Translations under genes and position numbers: made by a program | In this document: positions 1 through 8,901 of the stretch, piece after piece | Layout: each line of letters begins with the position of its first letter | Numbering within the stretch: the stretch's first letter is position 1 | Assembly (NCBI RefSeq): GCF_001274725.1 | Contig: NZ_LGUF01000007.1 | Span: 1-35,618 of the forward strand | Source of the DNA: Sporosarcina globispora | Lineage (GTDB): Bacteria; Bacillota; Bacilli; Bacillales; Cytobacillaceae | Direction of reading: 5' to 3' | Length of the DNA stretch: 35,618 nucleotides | Notes under the pieces: generated by a model | Databases searched by the model: none | What the model saw: the letters and a program-made list of their open reading frames with translations, nothing else | What the model was told of the DNA's origin: nothing

Positions 1-36
1 ACCCTGAAGGTTCACGTACTATTTCACATTCGCAGT

Positions 37-1473
37 TTAATAAGCACGCGCAAACCAAACCGTATGTTTGGCTTCTTTACCACAATGGATGCACGTATGC
101 TTATTTGCCGGCGGGTTGAACGGAATGTTTCTTGTTGTGAATTTTGTTTGTTCTTTTACACTTTCTTCACAGGCATCGTCTCCGCACCAGCCAGCTAATA
201 TCCAGCCAGGGATGGTATCATTTAATTCGGATTCTGCTATGTGCTGCTTTAACTGGTCCATTGTATCGATATGTGTGTGCGAATTCTCCGCTCGGAACGC
301 TTTTGCTTTTTCGAATAGACGAGTCTGCATGGTTTCAAGCTCTGTTTTAATGGTTTCAATAATGGATTCAAGCGGTACGGCAACTTTGTCCCCAAGATCA
401 CGGGCCTTCATTAAGCATTGATTTTGGTCTAAATCACGTGGACCTAGTTCTATACGTACAGGTACGCCTTTCAGCTCCCACTCATTAAATTTAAAGCCTG
501 GTGATTGATCTGAATCATCAAGGCGTACGCGAATTCCTTCTGCCTTTAATGCGGCAAAGATTTCATCTAATTTCTCGATAATGGCAGGGTTCTTTTTCCA
601 TGGACCCACTGGAATCAGTACAACTTGAGTCGGTGCTATTTTTGGAGGCAGCACTAGGCCTTGTTCATCGCCGTGAACCATGATGACGGAGCCAATTAAC
701 CGAGTTGACGTACCCCAGGATGTTGTATGGACATAGGTGTGTTTATTTTCTTTATTTAAATACTTTATATCAAATGCTTCCGCAAATTTTGTACCTAAGT
801 AGTGTGAGGTACCTGCTTGTACGGCTTTTCCATCTTTCATCATTGCTTCAATGGAGAATGTATCAACCGCACCAGCAAAACGTTCTGATGGTGTCTTTTG
901 GCCATCATAAACTGGAATCGCAAGTAATCCTTCTACAACTTCTTTATAGATGGCCAGCATTTGCATAGTTTCCTTGCGCGCATCTTCTTCGTCCACATGA
1001 GCCGTATGGCCTTCCTGCCATAAAAATTCAGAAGTGCGGATGAATGGAAGAGTTTTCTTCTCCCAGCGGAATACATTTGCCCATTGATTTATTAATACCG
1101 GAAGATCCCGATAACTTTTAATCCAATTTGAATACAAATGTCCAATCATTGTTTCAGAAGTTGGCCGCAGTGCCAGACGTTCTTCTAATTTCTCTCCTGC
1201 CGCTTCTGTTATCCACGGAAGCTCTGGTGAGAAACCTTCAATATGATCCTTTTCCTTTTGGAAGAAGGATTCTGGAATTAACATAGGGAAGTATGCATTA
1301 CGGTGGCCGGTTTCTTTAAAACGCTTATCCATCTCTTCCTGAATATGTTCCCAAATTTCATAGCCATCCGGCTTAAATGCAATACAGCCCCGAACTGGGG
1401 TGTAGTCAAATAAATCAGCTTTTTGAATTGTTTCAAGATACCATTTTGAAAAGTTATTTGGTTTTTGAGACAT
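37..1473 (-). CDS. proS: Prolyl-tRNA synthetase, short (ProS type 3) form
   Basis: Class II aminoacyl-tRNA synthetase that charges tRNA-Pro with proline in the cytoplasm. At 478 aa it lacks the large bacterial editing insertion found in the ~565-aa B. subtilis enzyme. The layout matches the eukaryote/archaeal-like form: catalytic core to about residue 280 (RPTSET and FRWE segments near 102-138), anticodon-binding domain from about 285 (APTQVVLIPVG), and a C-terminal zinc-type module with four cysteines (CGDDAC near 433, CIHC near 463) ending in an aromatic tail (WFARAY). The ATG is preceded by AGGAGGAAGCGACG. The gene sits behind a T-box leader, so expression should respond to uncharged tRNA-Pro. 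Family assignment is secure. Many Bacillaceae with this form also carry the long ProRS elsewhere, which cannot be seen here. Confidence 0.96.
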   Translation of the reverse strand: MSQKPNNFSKWYLETIQKADLFDYTPVRGCIAFKPDGYEIWEHIQEEMDKRFKETGHRNAYFPMLIPESFFQKEKDHIEGFSPELPWITEAAGEKLEERLALRPTSETMIGHLYSNWIKSYRDLPVLINQWANVFRWEKKTLPFIRTSEFLWQEGHTAHVDEEDARKETMQMLAIYKEVVEGLLAIPVYDGQKTPSERFAGAVDTFSIEAMMKDGKAVQAGTSHYLGTKFAEAFDIKYLNKENKHTYVHTTSWGTSTRLIGSVIMVHGDEQGLVLPPKIAPTQVVLIPVGPWKKNPAIIEKLDEIFAALKAEGIRVRLDDSDQSPGFKFNEWELKGVPVRIELGPRDLDQNQCLMKARDLGDKVAVPLESIIETIKTELETMQTRLFEKAKAFRAENSHTHIDTMDQLKQHIAESELNDTIPGWILAGWCGDDACEESVKEQTKFTTRNIPFNPPANKHTCIHCGKEAKHTVWFARAY

Positions 1474-1512
1474 CGTCGCTTCCTCCTAAGAAAATAAAAT
1501 TACTTTTAAAAT

Positions 1513-1552
1513 AAAAAAGCATAAAGAGTCCATCAAAAGGACGTCTTTACGC
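1513..1552 (-). terminator. T-box intrinsic terminator
   Basis: Minus-strand hairpin GCGTAAAGACGTCC / GGACTCTTTATGC with a short loop, followed by six T. It lies just downstream of the T-box motif and is the regulated terminator of the proS leader. Confidence 0.88.
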
Positions 1553-1738
1553 TAATAGACGTGGTACCACCTTAGTTCGACTTTAATCAAAATATAAAGT
1601 CCTCTAAACGTTTGTAACGAAACGACCCGGTTAGCTTTACTAACATCTCCGTGGCAGGGTTCAATAAGGAGGGGTGATATAGCTTTCAGCCCAGGCTATA
1701 TTTTCTGTTTCACAATCCTTATTTACTTGATCACATCA
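1513..1738 (-). promoter_or_regulatory. T-box leader (proline-responsive) of proS
   Basis: On the minus strand, ahead of proS. The conserved T-box TAAGGTGGTACCACG lies at 1560-1574. The base of stem I is formed by AATAAGGA (about 1716-1723) pairing with TCCTTATT (about 1663-1670). A run of C on its 3' side (ACCCCTCC, about 1669-1676) can supply a CCU or CCC proline specifier. The leader ends in an intrinsic terminator (1513-1552). The tRNA-sensing mechanism is established for this family. The exact specifier codon was not resolved by folding. Confidence 0.92.
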
Positions 1739-1982
1739 TTGACACCATATATATAAGTTAATATATCAACTTGTCAGAGGTAATTCAATATTTACAATAG
1801 TTTATTTTCTTATTAAATATGCCACCCCGAAAAAGCAGTTAAATCTCCAATTAACGCACCGCATTAGTCAATAAGATCCTCAGTTGATCAATTTTATATG
1901 TTATGATGCAAAGTATGTTAACACAATTAAGATCCCAGTTAACATTTAAATGTAATCGAACCTGTTAAATTGGGGGAAATTT

Positions 1983-2399
1983 ATGTATAAGCTGCGAGGC
2001 CATCATCTTTTTTGCCTTCTGGGATATCGGGGAATGGGCTATTCCCAAGAATACGTGGAAAATATGACACGTTTGCATCAAACCTTGAGAAACAACCCCA
2101 AAACATGGATTCATCTTGTAAAGGGGCCTGATCAACTGTGTGAAAAGTATCCCAACTCAGGCGAATACCATTGTGAACACGACGATATTTATGAAAGAGA
2201 TGCCGCTATTTTAGAGAAATTGGGGCTTAAGATCGGGCAAATCCTCTATTGGAAGGACATTGAGTCGAGCATCCAAAAGCATGCCGTTCCCTCAGATATA
2301 CAAACTATTTGCGAAACTTGTTCCTGGCGTTCATATGGGGTTTGCGAAGAAGGTATTCAAGATATTCTTGAAGGGAAAGGCTTAAAGGAAGTTAAATAA
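1983..2399 (+). CDS. DUF1284 domain protein
   Basis: 138-aa soluble protein beginning with the characteristic LRGHHLFCLLG stretch of DUF1284, followed by RGMGYS. Several cysteines are conserved-looking: C11, C53, C64, and a C-terminal set CETCSW (near 109-114) and GVCEEG, consistent with the suggestion that the family binds an iron-sulfur cluster or metal. The ATG is preceded by GGGGGAAATTT. No catalytic function is established for the family. It appears to be a single-gene unit; the following gene is 149 bp away on the same strand. Confidence 0.85.
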   Translation: MYKLRGHHLFCLLGYRGMGYSQEYVENMTRLHQTLRNNPKTWIHLVKGPDQLCEKYPNSGEYHCEHDDIYERDAAILEKLGLKIGQILYWKDIESSIQKHAVPSDIQTICETCSWRSYGVCEEGIQDILEGKGLKEVK

Positions 2400-2548
2400 G
2401 CCCTCCCCTGTTAAATGCCAATTCTTAAACTTGCTTGAAAACTATTTTTAATTCTGGCAACAATTTTAAAATGTTAACTCACCCAGCCAGGTATTAGTCC
2501 AGTCCTTCCAGAATATATGTAGGTAAAAAGAAAAGTGGAGGAATTAAC

Positions 2549-3016
2549 TTGGCATTTGTTGCGATTTTGACGATTGGCAGGCTGAAGCATCCAGAAGAAC
2601 ATCCTGCCTCTCGGGAGTTTTTTCAAGCGGGAAGTGAAGTAATGCTAGAGGCTGCTAAAACCGGTCATCTGATAAAGGAATTTTCACCAAATAGAGTGAA
2701 ATTTCCAGAAGAACTGATCGAGGGTGAGGGTACCCCTATTCTTACCCTGACCGTATGGAAAAGCCTTCAATCGTTATATCGGTTTACCTATTCTGGCCTG
2801 CATAGGAAAGCATTGCAGGACAGGAATAAGTGGTTTGGGCCTCTTCCAGAGAGACAGCCTAATTATGTTGGTTGGTGGACGGATAAGTTATCTGATGTAT
2901 CCTGGAAGGAGGCTTTCAAAAGATACGAATTTTATATTCAGCATGGCCCTGATCCTTTTGCATTTGACTTTAAGCATGCATTTGATGAATTTGGGGAGCC
3001 GGTCTTGCTGAAATAG
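2549..3016 (+). CDS. DUF3291 domain protein (ABM-like fold)
   Basis: 155-aa soluble protein. The pattern (ILTIGRLKHP at the N-terminus, LTVWKSLQSLYRF near 72-84, a tryptophan pair in GWWTD near 108-112, then an HGPDPFAF segment) fits DUF3291, a family related to antibiotic-biosynthesis monooxygenase-like ferredoxin folds. It starts with TTG, supported by a good ribosome site GTGGAGG seven bases upstream; no in-frame ATG lies near the N-terminus. The substrate is unknown. Confidence 0.82.
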   Translation: MAFVAILTIGRLKHPEEHPASREFFQAGSEVMLEAAKTGHLIKEFSPNRVKFPEELIEGEGTPILTLTVWKSLQSLYRFTYSGLHRKALQDRNKWFGPLPERQPNYVGWWTDKLSDVSWKEAFKRYEFYIQHGPDPFAFDFKHAFDEFGEPVLLK

Positions 3017-3096
3017 CTGGGGTGAATTTGCTGCGAAGCGTCTCCTGCTTCCGCCGTTTAGACTAAGGGCCTCCTTTTGCGAAGCATGATAATGAC

Positions 3097-3315
3097 TTAA
3101 GTTTGCGTCTTATACATTAAATGAATTTCATTTGCCATATAATCTGAACTAAAATGGAGACCCTTCTTTAACCACCACATAATGATCCCTACCAGTGAGG
3201 CTGTTTTAATATCTATCGAAACATATTCATCAGATGTTACCAGTTTTTCTTAATCAAATCAATTAAATAAAAACTCTGTGAATTGATGAATGATAGAAGC
3301 AAAACAATTATTTCC
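3097..3315 (-). pseudogene. Remnant of a TetR-family regulator (C-terminal part)
   Basis: Minus-strand frame of 73 codons with two internal stops. The last 48 codons before the final stop read like the C-terminal domain of TetR_C_7-type regulators: TASLVGIIMWWLKKGLHFSS then DYMANEIHLMY, matching the family pattern of a hydrophobic helix with a WWL, a GL or GM, then a serine-rich turn and MAxE. An upstream stretch in the same frame (FASIIHQFTEFLF) fits the preceding helix. No HTH domain or start codon remains. Read directly from the sequence; the family call is by pattern. Confidence 0.6.
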
Positions 3316-3353
3316 AAACCTCCATTAATGATTTATTTCCCTTGTTAATGAAA

Positions 3354-3389
3354 AACAAAAAGGAGCGGAGAAATCCATTCCTTTTTGTT
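3354..3389 (-). terminator. Intrinsic terminator after the DUF4822 lipoprotein gene
   Basis: Arms AACAAAAAGGA (3354-3364) and TCCTTTTTGTT (3379-3389) form an 11-bp stem with a 14-base loop. On the minus strand it is followed by TTTTTCATT. It lies about 27 bp beyond the stop codon. Confidence 0.75.
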
Positions 3390-3415
3390 TAGATACTAAT
3401 CGTATTTGACGTTGT

Positions 3416-4378
3416 TTATTTAGTAAATTTCGGTTTAAAATCACCCTTATAAGGTTCATGTTCAACGAATATAGTTATGTCTTTGCCATCTTTGTCTTTT
3501 CCCGTTCTTTTATACGTAAATTTATTATTATTAAGTTCGGTAAGTTCAAGAGCGGCACCATACTTATTAGCTCCAATTGAAACATGGGCTCTTATTTTAT
3601 TTTCGTTTACAATATCGAAGTAGCCAAAATCACCGCGGCTTTTGCCCGTTTCAAGATTGTAAAATTCATATTTATTAGTTTTGTCATCAAATTTTGCCAG
3701 ACTTATAAACATCGTATTATACTTTGTTACATCATTGCCGTCTTCATCTAATACCTTTGTTCCATTCCAAAGGGTACTGCCTAGGATTTTATCTCCATCT
3801 ATGTCTTTAACGATATCTCCTGTAACAGCGTCCAACTGCTTGTCCGGATTAGTAAAAGAAAGCTCTTTTTCTTTATATGGAACATGTTCAACGAATACTT
3901 CTACGTCGTTGCCATTAGCATCTTTTCCCATTCTTTTATAAGTAAAAATATCTTTATTAAGTTTTGTCATTTCGACAACAGCTTGATAATTCATTGATTC
4001 TGAAATTAAAATTCTCTTCTTCCCATCATTGGTGATAAAGAAAGTTCCCATATCGCCGCGGCTTTCGCCTGTCTCCGCATCGAAAAATTCATATCTTCCT
4101 GATTTCACATCATATTTCGCTAGACCAATGAAGTTTGCATTCTCTTTTGTTAAGTCGTTCTTATTTTTGTCATACACTCTTGTACCTTGCCAATTTGTGT
4201 TGCTTAGAATGTTAGCCATTTCCTGTCCTTTGGTTAATTTATGATCCTTTTTAGTCTCTTTAACCGCTTGTTCTTGCTTCTGCTTACTATGATTTTCTTC
4301 GGCGTTTGCACCAGTGCTGCACCCCGCTGATACTAATGTAAATCCAAGAAGTATTGATGTTATTGCTTTTTTGTTCAT
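3416..4378 (-). CDS. Lipoprotein with two DUF4822 repeats
   Basis: 320 aa. N-terminal lipoprotein signal with lipobox VSAGC (lipidated Cys20), then a charged Lys/Glu/His linker, then two homologous ~115-aa units (about 57-173 and 197-313). Each unit carries, in order, an NW or LW start, T-K or T-R VxD, FIxLAKxD, a YEF(F/Y)xxETG-SRGD motif, FTYKRxGKD and a final VEHxPYK. This is the duplicated arrangement of DUF4822. Function is unknown; it should be anchored on the outer face of the membrane. The ribosome site GAGGAGACGATAAAA precedes the ATG. It follows the ankyrin lipoprotein gene by 66 bp with no terminator between, so the two probably share a transcript. Confidence 0.85.
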   Translation of the reverse strand: MNKKAITSILLGFTLVSAGCSTGANAEENHSKQKQEQAVKETKKDHKLTKGQEMANILSNTNWQGTRVYDKNKNDLTKENANFIGLAKYDVKSGRYEFFDAETGESRGDMGTFFITNDGKKRILISESMNYQAVVEMTKLNKDIFTYKRMGKDANGNDVEVFVEHVPYKEKELSFTNPDKQLDAVTGDIVKDIDGDKILGSTLWNGTKVLDEDGNDVTKYNTMFISLAKFDDKTNKYEFYNLETGKSRGDFGYFDIVNENKIRAHVSIGANKYGAALELTELNNNKFTYKRTGKDKDGKDITIFVEHEPYKGDFKPKFTK

Positions 4379-4444
4379 TTTTATCGTCTCCTCATTCTCA
4401 TTTTTTAGGGATCTTAATAATTTTACTTAGAAGCTTATACAAGC

Positions 4445-5152
4445 CTATTTTGCTCCAGCTGTTAACAAAATTTGTTCAATCTCTTGAAATCCTTTTTCAC
4501 GTGCATGCTGCAGAGGAGTTACATTATTTCCATCCGGAATATTCACATCTGCCCCGTAATCGATTAGCAATTGCACAGTTTGCTGCTGCTTTACATTTCC
4601 ATCATTCAAAATAATTGCTTCTAATAATGCTGTCCAGCCAAGATCGTTTACATGATTTACATCAATATCTGTCTTGGTGAGAAGTTCCTTTATGGCATCT
4701 ATATGGCCATGTTCTGAAGCAGGAATCAATGCAGTTCCACCATAACGGTTAATGATCGCCGGATCCGCACCTGCTTCGATCGTAAGTTTAAGAATTTCAA
4801 CGTATCCTTCTGCACCAGCATATAAGAAAGGGTTGTTTTTCATGTTATCCTGTATATTGACGTCAGCACCCGCTCTAATCAAGACTTTAGCGGTTTCGAC
4901 ATCGTTATTGTAAGTTGCAATCATAATAGCAGTTCGTCCGTCTGAGTCCTTTTTATTTATATCAGCACCTTCTTCAATCAATCTCTCTATTGTTTCAGTT
5001 TCCTTGCGTTCTGCAGCTTGAAGCAATTGTTCATTCATATCCATTTCTACCCCTACTCCCTTTTCCTGTGTATTTGTGTCTGCATTATTATCTGAGGCAC
5101 ACCCCTGAAGGAGGATAACGCCTCCGATAACTATCGATAGCCACCTCCGCAT
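4445..5152 (-). CDS. Ankyrin-repeat lipoprotein
   Basis: 235 aa from the ATG at 5152. The open frame extends 60 codons further upstream, but this ATG follows GCAGGTGAATTTG and begins a proper lipoprotein signal (MRRWLSIVIGG, lipobox LLQGC, Cys18), so the longer start is unlikely. After a short acidic linker come about six ankyrin repeats (roughly 39-67, 71-100, 104-134, 137-166, 170-204, 208-234), recognised by GADxN, G-TA-xxA and LLxxGA patterns. It is predicted to be an extracytoplasmic, membrane-anchored protein-binding module. It is probably cotranscribed with the DUF4822 lipoprotein gene downstream. Confidence 0.88.
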   Translation of the reverse strand: MRRWLSIVIGGVILLQGCASDNNADTNTQEKGVGVEMDMNEQLLQAAERKETETIERLIEEGADINKKDSDGRTAIMIATYNNDVETAKVLIRAGADVNIQDNMKNNPFLYAGAEGYVEILKLTIEAGADPAIINRYGGTALIPASEHGHIDAIKELLTKTDIDVNHVNDLGWTALLEAIILNDGNVKQQQTVQLLIDYGADVNIPDGNNVTPLQHAREKGFQEIEQILLTAGAK

Positions 5153-5313
5153 CAAATTCACCTGCCTATTTTTTCTAAAAACCGTAAATAAAATGACCCA
5201 GATCCTCTTACACTTAGTTACTGCTTCTATTATGTTAGTACTAAAATATAAACTGCCTCTAAATAAATTCTTAAAAAAAGATAAACTTAATCTTAAGATT
5301 TCTTCATATTTAT

Positions 5314-5343
5314 AGAAAAAAATAACCGCCACCTTTGTGACGG
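5314..5343 (-). terminator. Terminator of the two-component operon
   Basis: Minus-strand hairpin CCGTCAC-AAAG-GTGGCGG (one G-U pair) followed by TTATTTTTTTC, 23 bp after the response-regulator stop. It separates the two-component genes from the lipoprotein genes downstream. Confidence 0.72.
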
Positions 5344-5365
5344 GTCCAAATAAACAAAATTTATA

Positions 5366-6052
5366 TTAAACATTAAATCGATAACCAGCTCCCCAAACGG
5401 TCTCCAAGAATTTCGGGTGTGCAGGGTCCCGTTCAATTTTCCCGCGTATTTTCCTGATATGAACGGTAACCGTTGAAACATCTGCAGCTGACTCCAGCCC
5501 CCAAATTCTTTCATAAAGCTGTTCTTTGCTCAAAACTTGATTTGGATGCATGACAAGAAATACTAATAAGTCGAATTCCTTTGTTGTAAACGGAGTTTCT
5601 TTTCCGTCAATATAAACTTTACGTGCTGACTTATCAATTGTTATTCCATGAACGAAAATGGTATTGGTTTGAGTTTGTTTTCCTGCTAAACGATCATATC
5701 GCTCTAAATGTGCTTTCACCCTAGCTACCAGCTCACTCGGACTAAAAGGCTTGGTAATATAATCGTCTGCCCCTAAACCGAGCCCCCGAATTTTATCGAT
5801 ATCCTCCTTTTTAGCTGATACAAACAAGATAGGAATATTTTTAACTGCGCGTATTTGTTTACATATCTCAAACCCATTTACTCCTGGAAGCATGATGTCC
5901 AAAATAATTAAGTCATAGTGTTCTTGAAGAGCCTTTTGGAGTCCTCCATCACCAGTATGTTGAATGTCGACAAGAAATTCATTTATTTCTAAATAATCTC
6001 TTTGCAATTCTGCAATGCTAATGTCATCTTCAATAAGTAATATTTTTTTCAC
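5366..6052 (-). CDS. OmpR/PhoB-family response regulator
   Basis: 228 aa. Receiver domain (about 1-115) with acidic pocket D9-D10, phospho-acceptor D52 (LDIMLPG), switch Ser79 in place of the more common Thr, and K101 (TKPF). The C-terminal winged-helix DNA-binding domain spans about 130-228 (FTTKEFDLL, then VSTVTVHIRKIRGKIE, then VWGAGYRF). It begins with GTG, overlapping the kinase stop codon by four bases (GTGA), which implies translational coupling. The cognate kinase is the upstream gene. Targets are not visible; the two lipoprotein genes immediately downstream are plausible but unproven. Confidence 0.95.
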   Translation of the reverse strand: MKKILLIEDDISIAELQRDYLEINEFLVDIQHTGDGGLQKALQEHYDLIILDIMLPGVNGFEICKQIRAVKNIPILFVSAKKEDIDKIRGLGLGADDYITKPFSPSELVARVKAHLERYDRLAGKQTQTNTIFVHGITIDKSARKVYIDGKETPFTTKEFDLLVFLVMHPNQVLSKEQLYERIWGLESAADVSTVTVHIRKIRGKIERDPAHPKFLETVWGAGYRFNV

Positions 6053-7506
6053 ATTATTTCACCTTTCTTTAGGGAAAAGAATACACTTGTACCTTTACCT
6101 ATCTCGCTCGAAGCCCAGATTTCCCCCCCATGCTCCAAAATAATTTTTTTTGCGATCGCAAGTCCTAAGCCACTTCCGCCTGTCTCGGAACTTCTTGATT
6201 GCTCTGCACGGTAAAAACGTTCAAAAATATTTGGCAGGGCAGAAGGTTCTATCCCTTGCCCATTATCTGCTACTTGGACAATTACATCACCTAATCGTTC
6301 ATGCAGAGAAATTGAAATACTCTTCTTGTCTTTGTTCATATATTTAACACAATTGCTTATTAAGTTGGCCAATACTCGTTTTAATTTCTCTCTATCCACT
6401 GTCACACAGGTCGGTTTATTCAAAAGATGAAGCTCCATATGAATTCCCTGCTGAATTAAATCCAAATAAAGTTCTTCTGCATAGTCTTTCATATATATAT
6501 CCAGTTCGACAGTTTCAAAATAGAATGGTTCTTTTTTCAAATCCAGCTTAGAAAATAAGAACAGCTCATCAATTAATGAATCCATGTCTTTTGCCTTTAA
6601 GTACACAGTCGACAAATACTTTTCCATTTTCTGAGGGGTATTTGCTACACCATCTTTAATCCCCTCTACATATCCAATGATCGAGGTGATAGGTGTCTTC
6701 AAATCATGTGAAATATTGGTCAGAAGCTCTTTTCGATTTTCTTCATACCGAAGCTGAAGGTTTATAGATTCTTTTAGTTTTATTCTCATTTCCTCAAACG
6801 CTCTATTTAATTGTCCGATTTCATCAATTGAAATAGCCTTGATTTCAAAATTTAAATCTCCTGATTTAATTCTTTCGGCACCTTCTTTAAGAACTGAGAT
6901 AGGTTTAATAATGCTTCGTGAAACTAAATAATTCAATATACCAATAATCATAATAAAAAGAAAAAGTAAAAGGACTGATAAAATTGGAAACAATTCTCGA
7001 ATGAGTTCAGCAGAGGAACTCGCCTTCCTTAATACGAAAACACTTCCTTCGCTTTTATCCGGAAAATAAAAATCAAACTTTACATAGGTAAAAAAATAGT
7101 CGTTGAGTTTAATCGTATCTCGAGTATTGATGTTTGTTTCTTCAAACCCGGGAAGGGATTTGATTAATGCCTGTTTATCAAGAACAGGGGAAGCGTACTC
7201 GACTTTTGTGCCCTTTCTAACAACAATCTCAATATCCTCCTGCTCAATCCTCTTTAGCTCCTTTTCATTTAGGAGCTGTTTAGGATTATTTTTAGCTAAA
7301 AGCTTTAAATCGAGAAACACACTTTCTTCAACTGTTGTCAAAGGTTTCTGTATATACGTTTTTTTGTAAAGATGCTCTATTGATCTTACATCACCTGTTA
7401 TAGCAAAAATAATTAAAAAACCAGCTGCCAATAATAAAGTGATGGAAAAAAGGATCACTCCAACATATGACAGCAAAAACCTCATTTTAATTGACATCTG
7501 TTTCAC
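6049..7506 (-). CDS. Membrane sensor histidine kinase
   Basis: 485 aa. TM1 is about 9-35, an extracytoplasmic sensor region about 36-170 has no recognised fold, and TM2 is about 171-197. HAMP follows (about 197-250), then HisKA with phospho-acceptor H267 (NISHDLKTP), N-box near 381-389 (NLISNCVKY), G1 DNGQGIE near 414, F-box FERFYR and G2 GGSGLGLA near 443-450. All catalytic elements are intact. The kinase gene precedes its regulator gene, the reverse of the commoner Bacillus order. The signal is unknown. Confidence 0.94.
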   Translation of the reverse strand: MKQMSIKMRFLLSYVGVILFSITLLLAAGFLIIFAITGDVRSIEHLYKKTYIQKPLTTVEESVFLDLKLLAKNNPKQLLNEKELKRIEQEDIEIVVRKGTKVEYASPVLDKQALIKSLPGFEETNINTRDTIKLNDYFFTYVKFDFYFPDKSEGSVFVLRKASSSAELIRELFPILSVLLLFLFIMIIGILNYLVSRSIIKPISVLKEGAERIKSGDLNFEIKAISIDEIGQLNRAFEEMRIKLKESINLQLRYEENRKELLTNISHDLKTPITSIIGYVEGIKDGVANTPQKMEKYLSTVYLKAKDMDSLIDELFLFSKLDLKKEPFYFETVELDIYMKDYAEELYLDLIQQGIHMELHLLNKPTCVTVDREKLKRVLANLISNCVKYMNKDKKSISISLHERLGDVIVQVADNGQGIEPSALPNIFERFYRAEQSRSSETGGSGLGLAIAKKIILEHGGEIWASSEIGKGTSVFFSLKKGEIM

Positions 7507-7894
7507 TCACTCTGTTATAAAATTTTCATCAGATCATACCTTATTTTTGCATTCAAGATACTTTAATAAACCCTATTATCCATTAAGAAATTAAAAGAAC
7601 TATACCACATAAATCTTAAAACTTTCTAAAATATGTATGAAATATTTCTAAACTGCTTAGCACCAATGATTGTTTTTTCTATAGAGTATTAAAGGAGTTA
7701 TAGAACCAAGGTTTCCAATAGAAAGTATCCAAATTGCTTTATTCATACCTTTGGCATTGGTTCTTCTAACAAAATTGCTGATTAGCAACCCGCAGCAATT
7801 AAGAGAAAATTTCATATCTAACTTTAGCGTGTACCCCATTATCTTCCTAGCCTTTCAATCGCTGCTATGTTCGCTTCTCAAGGACAAAAAAGGA
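7507..7894. other. Gene-free stretch between the kinase and the iron operon
   Basis: AT-rich sequence that must contain the kinase promoter (minus strand). A 60-codon minus-strand frame (7657-7839) has a possible hydrophobic helix but only a weak ribosome site and no recognisable relatives. I do not call a gene here. Confidence 0.4.
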
Positions 7895-7928
7895 AAGCAC
7901 ACATCAAATTTTTTTGATGTGTGCCTTT
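7895..7928 (-). terminator. Distal terminator of the siderophore operon
   Basis: Perfect 12-bp stem GCACACATCAAA (7897-7908) with TTTGATGTGTGC (7913-7924) and a four-base loop. On the minus strand it is followed by TTTCCTTTTTT. It lies about 200 bp past the FhuF-like gene. Confidence 0.75.
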
Positions 7929-7947
7929 ATTACATGAACTTTTTCGT

Positions 7948-7987
7948 TAAGGAAAAAAACCAAAGGAGCTTCCAATATGACAGCTCC
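7948..7987 (-). terminator. Proximal terminator of the siderophore operon
   Basis: Minus-strand hairpin GGAGCT / AGCTCC with an 11-base loop, followed by TTTGGTTTTTTTCC. It is weaker than the one at 7895-7928 and lies upstream of it in the direction of transcription. Confidence 0.5.
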
Positions 7988-8121
7988 AGCTCTTTCGTTA
8001 TGGCTCCCGATTGTTCAAGTGCAAAATTTCACAAGCATATTACATCCCAAATACCAACCTTGATCCCAATTCAATATAATTGGTAAGCTTAGTATTCAGC
8101 TGCCTTCCCTTTCTTAACCTG

Positions 8122-8853
8122 CTATTTTTCCAAAGCAATTTTTATCGGGCAATCATTGCAATAACTGATTTCTTCAATATCTTTTTCTAGTTTACAATAC
8201 ATGCAGCACGTCTTCCGATATGGGTTTAGTCTAAGTTCTTCCCCTATTTTCAAATATGATTGCAGAGGATTTTCCTTTAAACCAAACAAGTTACCGCTCG
8301 CACTCTTCAAGAAATTGAAATCGCTGTTTAACCTCTTAGTTTTTACTGAATCTATATTATCTTTTAACGCGTTCCGGTAGATACGATTAATTCGAATGGC
8401 TGTATTTTCCCACAATATTGACGAAGGTACACGGGCTACTTTTAATAATATTTCTATAACTGGTGTAATATGTAATGCAAAAAGATCGTACAAAACTTTT
8501 TCCTGCCACTTTTCTCTTTCCATATTGTTGAATTCCTGCCAGTGGCAGATATCAGGTCTAATACATAAGGTACGCTCATTCGTTAATCCACAAGCATCCA
8601 CAGGAAAATAAGGGGCACAGTTAAACTCGACCATACTATATATAGTGGACGACACCACAAGATAAGCATATCTTTTCAAAAGCATTGATGCTGTAACTGA
8701 CAAATTTGGCGCCTTAATCTCTATCATTTGTTTTTGAAGAAACGATAAACATTTTTCCTCATTTAATAAATCTGTTATCGCAATTTCTTTAGATCTCTCA
8801 TGTTCCAAATATATATCAAAAGTTTTAAGTTTATCCACAACTACACTACTCAT
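8122..8853 (-). CDS. FhuF-like siderophore-iron reductase
   Basis: 243 aa. Soluble protein with a C-terminal cysteine cluster TCCMYC...YCNDC resembling the [2Fe-2S] site of FhuF-type ferric reductases, although the spacing between the CC pair and the final CxxC is longer than usual and there is an extra Cys between them. Expected role: reduce Fe(III)-siderophore after import so iron is released in the cytoplasm. I chose the ATG at 8853: AGGAG lies eight bases before it, while the upstream in-frame GTG (8862) overlaps that AGGAG. It is last in the siderophore operon, 48 bp after the ATPase gene, which supports the call. Confidence 0.8.
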   Translation of the reverse strand: MSSVVVDKLKTFDIYLEHERSKEIAITDLLNEEKCLSFLQKQMIEIKAPNLSVTASMLLKRYAYLVVSSTIYSMVEFNCAPYFPVDACGLTNERTLCIRPDICHWQEFNNMEREKWQEKVLYDLFALHITPVIEILLKVARVPSSILWENTAIRINRIYRNALKDNIDSVKTKRLNSDFNFLKSASGNLFGLKENPLQSYLKIGEELRLNPYRKTCCMYCKLEKDIEEISYCNDCPIKIALEK

Positions 8854-8901
8854 TACTCTCACTCCTAAAATAAATGTTGATTTTAATCAGTAAGTATAGT
8901 G

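Noticed and set aside
7657..7839. 60-codon minus-strand frame with a hydrophobic helix
   Set aside because: Weak ribosome site, no family resemblance, and it lies in AT-rich DNA downstream of two terminators of the iron operon.
7751..8086. 111-codon plus-strand frame
   Set aside because: It runs across two minus-strand terminators (7895-7928 and 7948-7987) and its composition does not look coding.
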